This document shows positions 11,612-13,922 of a DNA stretch of 13,922 nucleotides, one piece after another. Made by a program: the position numbers and the translations under genes. The notes below the pieces were generated by a model, which saw only the letters and a program-made list of their open reading frames with translations, did no database searches and was not told where the DNA came from. This DNA comes from CAZHHM01 sp964532225 (GTDB lineage Bacteria; Margulisbacteria; WOR-1; JAKLHX01): the NCBI GenBank assembly GCA_964532225.1, contig CAZHHM010000031.1:1-13922 (forward strand), written 5' to 3'. Position 1 is the stretch's first letter; every line of letters begins with the position of its first letter.

Positions 11612-13579
11612 ATGACTAAGAAGAGCACTTACGACGCGTCAAATATCAAGATACTCGGGGGCATCGAGGCGGTCAGGAAAAGGCCGAGCATGTACATCGG
11701 CTCCACCTCCAAGGCCGGGCTCCATCATCTTATCTACGAGGTGGTGGATAACTCTGTGGATGAATCTCTCGCGGGATTCTGTACCACGATCAATGTGATC
11801 ATCAATAAAGACGGGTCCGTCACCGTTCAGGACAACGGACGAGGGATCCCCATCGACATACACAAAGAAACAAAAAGGCCGGCCGCCGAGGTCGTGCTGA
11901 CCACGCTACATGCGGGAGGAAAGTTCGGGTCGGGAGGATACAAAGTCTCGGGCGGACTTCACGGTGTCGGCGTCTCCGTCGTGAACGCGCTCTCAGAGTG
12001 GATGGAGGTAGAGATAAGAAGGGACGGACAGGTCTACAGACAGAGGTTCGAAAGAGGCATCCCGTTCAAGGAAACTATAGCCAAGGACAAAAAGGCCGAG
12101 AAAGAGACCGGCACATCGGTGACCTTTCTTGCGGACGCGCAGATATTCGACGAGACAAACTATGATTATGAAACCGTCGCCCACAGGCTGAAAGAACTGG
12201 CCTACCTTAACAAAGGGCTCGAGATAATATTCGCCGACGAGAGGACAAAGTCAAAGAAAGAGACCTATCATTTTGAAGGCGGGGTAGTCGAATATGTTCA
12301 GCACATCAACGAAGGCAAGGACCCTCTGTACAAGCCGCCAGTATATGTGACCGCCGAAAAGGACAATGTTTTCGTCGAGGTGGCCTTCCAGCACTGCAAG
12401 GACTACTATGACGACAACGTGTATTCGTTCGTGAACTGCATCAAGACAAAAGAGGGCGGGACCCACCTTGTGGGGTTCAGGACGGCCCTTACGAGATCGG
12501 TCAACAATTTCGCAAAAAGATACAACCTCCTCAAAGGGGACAATGAAAGCCTCTCGGGCGATGACGTAAGGGAAGGCATAACAGGCGTCATCAATATCAG
12601 GATACCCAACCCGCAGTTCGAAGGGCAGACAAAGACAAAGCTCGGCAACGGGGAAGTAAAGGGTGTTGTAGATTCCATCGTCGACGAATGCGTCACTAAC
12701 TATCTCGACAAGAGCCCGGCGGCCGGAAGAGCGATAGTCGAAAAATCGCTCATCGCGATGCGCGTAAGGGCCGCTGCCAGAAAAGCGCAGGAGCTTGAAA
12801 GGAAGAAGAGCGCCCTTGATACGGCGACGCTTCCCGGAAAGCTCGCGGACTGCACAGAGAGGGACCCGGCCAAATGCGAGCTGTTCATAGTCGAGGGCGA
12901 CAGCGCAGGCGGCTCGGCAAAGCAGGGGCGCGACAGGATGTTCCAGGCCATACTTCCTCTAAAAGGAAAGATACTTAACGTAGAGAAAGCAAGGCTCGAC
13001 AAGATACTGAACAATGATGAGATCCGGGCCATGATCACTGCCATAGGCAGCGGAGTAATTACCGGGATCAGGGAGAATAACGGCAACGGGGACGAGAAGG
13101 ACGGCGAACTGACAGCCGAGGACATCGCCAAAAAGCTCCAGTACCACAAGATAGTGATCATGACCGATGCCGACGTTGACGGAGCGCATATAAGGACGCT
13201 GCTGCTCACTTTCTTCTACAGGTACGCAAGGCCGGTGATCGAGAACGGCTATCTGTACATCGCGCAGCCGCCGCTGTATCTGCTGAAAAAAGGAAAAGCC
13301 CAGACATGGGTATATTCGGAAAAAGAGCTCGAGCAGAACATGAAGAAGCTCGGCAAGGACGGGGTGAACCTTCAAAGGTACAAAGGTCTTGGAGAGATGA
13401 ACCCGGAACAGCTCTGGGACACAACAATGGACCCGGAAAAAAGAACGATGCTGAAGGTGGAGATAGAGGACGCGGAAAGCGCGGACGAGATATTCAAGAT
13501 GCTAATGGGCTCTGACGTCGGTCCTAGGAAAGAGTTCATCCAGCAGTATGCCAAGAATGTCAGATGGCTGGATATTTAA
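11612..13579 (+). CDS. gyrB: DNA gyrase subunit B
   Basis: This 655-residue ATPase subunit of gyrase introduces negative supercoils with GyrA. The GHKL ATPase region shows RPSMYIGSTSKAGLHHL, catalytic Glu43 in YEVVDNSVDE, Asp74 in VQDNGRGIP and the lid GGLHGVGVSVVNALS. The TOPRIM domain has Glu428 in IVEGDSAGG and the Asp519-Asp521-Asp523 cluster in MTDADVDGAHIR. The tail has RYKGLGEMNPEQLWDTTMDP. A small acidic insert (around 489-503, NNGNGDEKDGEL) precedes the metal-binding Asp cluster. No large insert is present, as in the shorter GyrB class. It follows the DciA-like gene without a gap; GGAAGAG serves as the ribosome-binding site. Confidence 0.98.
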   Translation: MTKKSTYDASNIKILGGIEAVRKRPSMYIGSTSKAGLHHLIYEVVDNSVDESLAGFCTTINVIINKDGSVTVQDNGRGIPIDIHKETKRPAAEVVLTTLHAGGKFGSGGYKVSGGLHGVGVSVVNALSEWMEVEIRRDGQVYRQRFERGIPFKETIAKDKKAEKETGTSVTFLADAQIFDETNYDYETVAHRLKELAYLNKGLEIIFADERTKSKKETYHFEGGVVEYVQHINEGKDPLYKPPVYVTAEKDNVFVEVAFQHCKDYYDDNVYSFVNCIKTKEGGTHLVGFRTALTRSVNNFAKRYNLLKGDNESLSGDDVREGITGVINIRIPNPQFEGQTKTKLGNGEVKGVVDSIVDECVTNYLDKSPAAGRAIVEKSLIAMRVRAAARKAQELERKKSALDTATLPGKLADCTERDPAKCELFIVEGDSAGGSAKQGRDRMFQAILPLKGKILNVEKARLDKILNNDEIRAMITAIGSGVITGIRENNGNGDEKDGELTAEDIAKKLQYHKIVIMTDADVDGAHIRTLLLTFFYRYARPVIENGYLYIAQPPLYLLKKGKAQTWVYSEKELEQNMKKLGKDGVNLQRYKGLGEMNPEQLWDTTMDPEKRTMLKVEIEDAESADEIFKMLMGSDVGPRKEFIQQYAKNVRWLDI

Positions 13580-13594
13580 GGAAGGGGAAGAACA

Positions 13595-13922
13595 TTGGGA
13601 GATGAAGAATTTTTACAGGAAATAGATTTTTCGGCCAGAGGTTTTTCTCTGAGCGGAAGATCTAAGGAAGAGAAGAAGAGCGGAAGCGAGGCAGAGAAGA
13701 AGGACGGGACAAAGGAAGCAAAGAAAGTTCACAAGGAAGAAAAAGTGACAAAAAAGAAAGAAAATACAAAGCCCGCCAAGAAAGAAAAAGAAGAGGTCCC
13801 CGAGGGCGACGACCCAAAGCCGCCGGTAAAAGCAAGGCCGGATAAGGTAACCGTCGAGACGGAGATGCGCTCGTCATACATAGATTACGCGATGAGCGTG
13901 ATCGTGGGCCGCGCGCTTCCGG
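13595..13922 (+). CDS. gyrA: DNA gyrase subunit A, 5' part, with charged N-terminal extension
   Basis: The frame runs off the window end at VTVETEMRSSYIDYAMSVIVGRALP, the invariant GyrA start. I place the start at TTG 13595, 15 bp after the gyrB stop and 7 nt after AAGGGG; no ATG lies in frame before the conserved block. This gives about 74 residues more than E. coli GyrA before the conserved SYxDYAM block, rich in Lys/Glu (about residues 22-75) and purine-rich in DNA. An alternative GTG at 13745, also with AAGGA at 7 nt, would shorten but not remove the extension. The frame is unbroken, so a frameshift is unlikely. GyrA cuts and rejoins DNA with GyrB; its catalytic tyrosine lies beyond the window. 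Confidence 0.88.
   Translation, partial: MGDEEFLQEIDFSARGFSLSGRSKEEKKSGSEAEKKDGTKEAKKVHKEEKVTKKKENTKPAKKEKEEVPEGDDPKPPVKARPDKVTVETEMRSSYIDYAMSVIVGRALP

Noticed and set aside
12700..13209. 169-residue minus-strand frame opposite gyrB
   Set aside because: Antisense of strongly conserved GyrB TOPRIM sequence; Ser-rich shadow frame without motifs.

Overview
This window is the chromosomal replication-origin neighbourhood of a bacterium, probably an uncultivated lineage with a Gram-negative-type envelope. The evidence is the order rpmH-rnpA-yidD-yidC-jag-mnmE read leftward, back to back with dnaA-dnaN-DUF721(dciA)-gyrB-gyrA read rightward. The two arms diverge from a roughly 280-bp AT-rich spacer (8333-8613) that carries DnaA boxes. 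An Lnt-like acyltransferase suggests lipoproteins and an outer membrane, yet YidC is the short form without a periplasmic domain. I cannot name the phylum with confidence. Dispersed ATTGC...GCAAT hairpin repeats and the gene order would suit several candidate phyla (Margulisbacteria/WOR-1, Omnitrophota and similar), but that is inference.

Layout. 1-879: 3' part of a beta-propeller (YVTN-like) protein. 896-1351: four-helix membrane protein of unknown function. 1379-2674: Lnt/nitrilase-family acyltransferase with a pyrimidine-rich central stretch; its reading frame ends inside a repeat. 2664-3413: accessory patch of three direct copies of a hairpin-bearing repeat, with a small GIY-YIG nuclease gene between the first two. 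3428-4060: nth, apparently leaderless, convergent with folD (4053-4898). 4899-5035: compact intergenic module of one perfect and two degenerate DnaA boxes followed by three ParB-binding parS sites. 5036-8332: mnmE, jag, yidC, yidD, rnpA and rpmH, one leftward operon driven by a fully consensus sigma-70 promoter. 8333-8613: the oriC/dnaA control region. 8614-9972: dnaA. 9973-10187: a second candidate origin segment. 10188-13579: dnaN, a DciA-like gene and gyrB, tightly coupled. 13595 to the window end: start of gyrA, with a TTG start and a long charged N-terminal extension.

How it works together. The right arm holds the initiator, sliding clamp, putative helicase-loading factor and gyrase. The left arm holds ribosomal protein L34, the RNase P protein, the membrane insertase with its helper, a KH/R3H RNA-binding protein and a tRNA-modifying GTPase. 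The parS cluster about 3.6 kb from dnaA marks the chromosome centromere, although parA and parB are not in the window. The most notable non-gene signals are the parS/DnaA-box module, a terminator-like hairpin between the dnaA promoter and its start codon, the perfect rpmH promoter with a leader of only about 14 nt, the GIY-YIG/repeat unit, and the charged GyrA extension.
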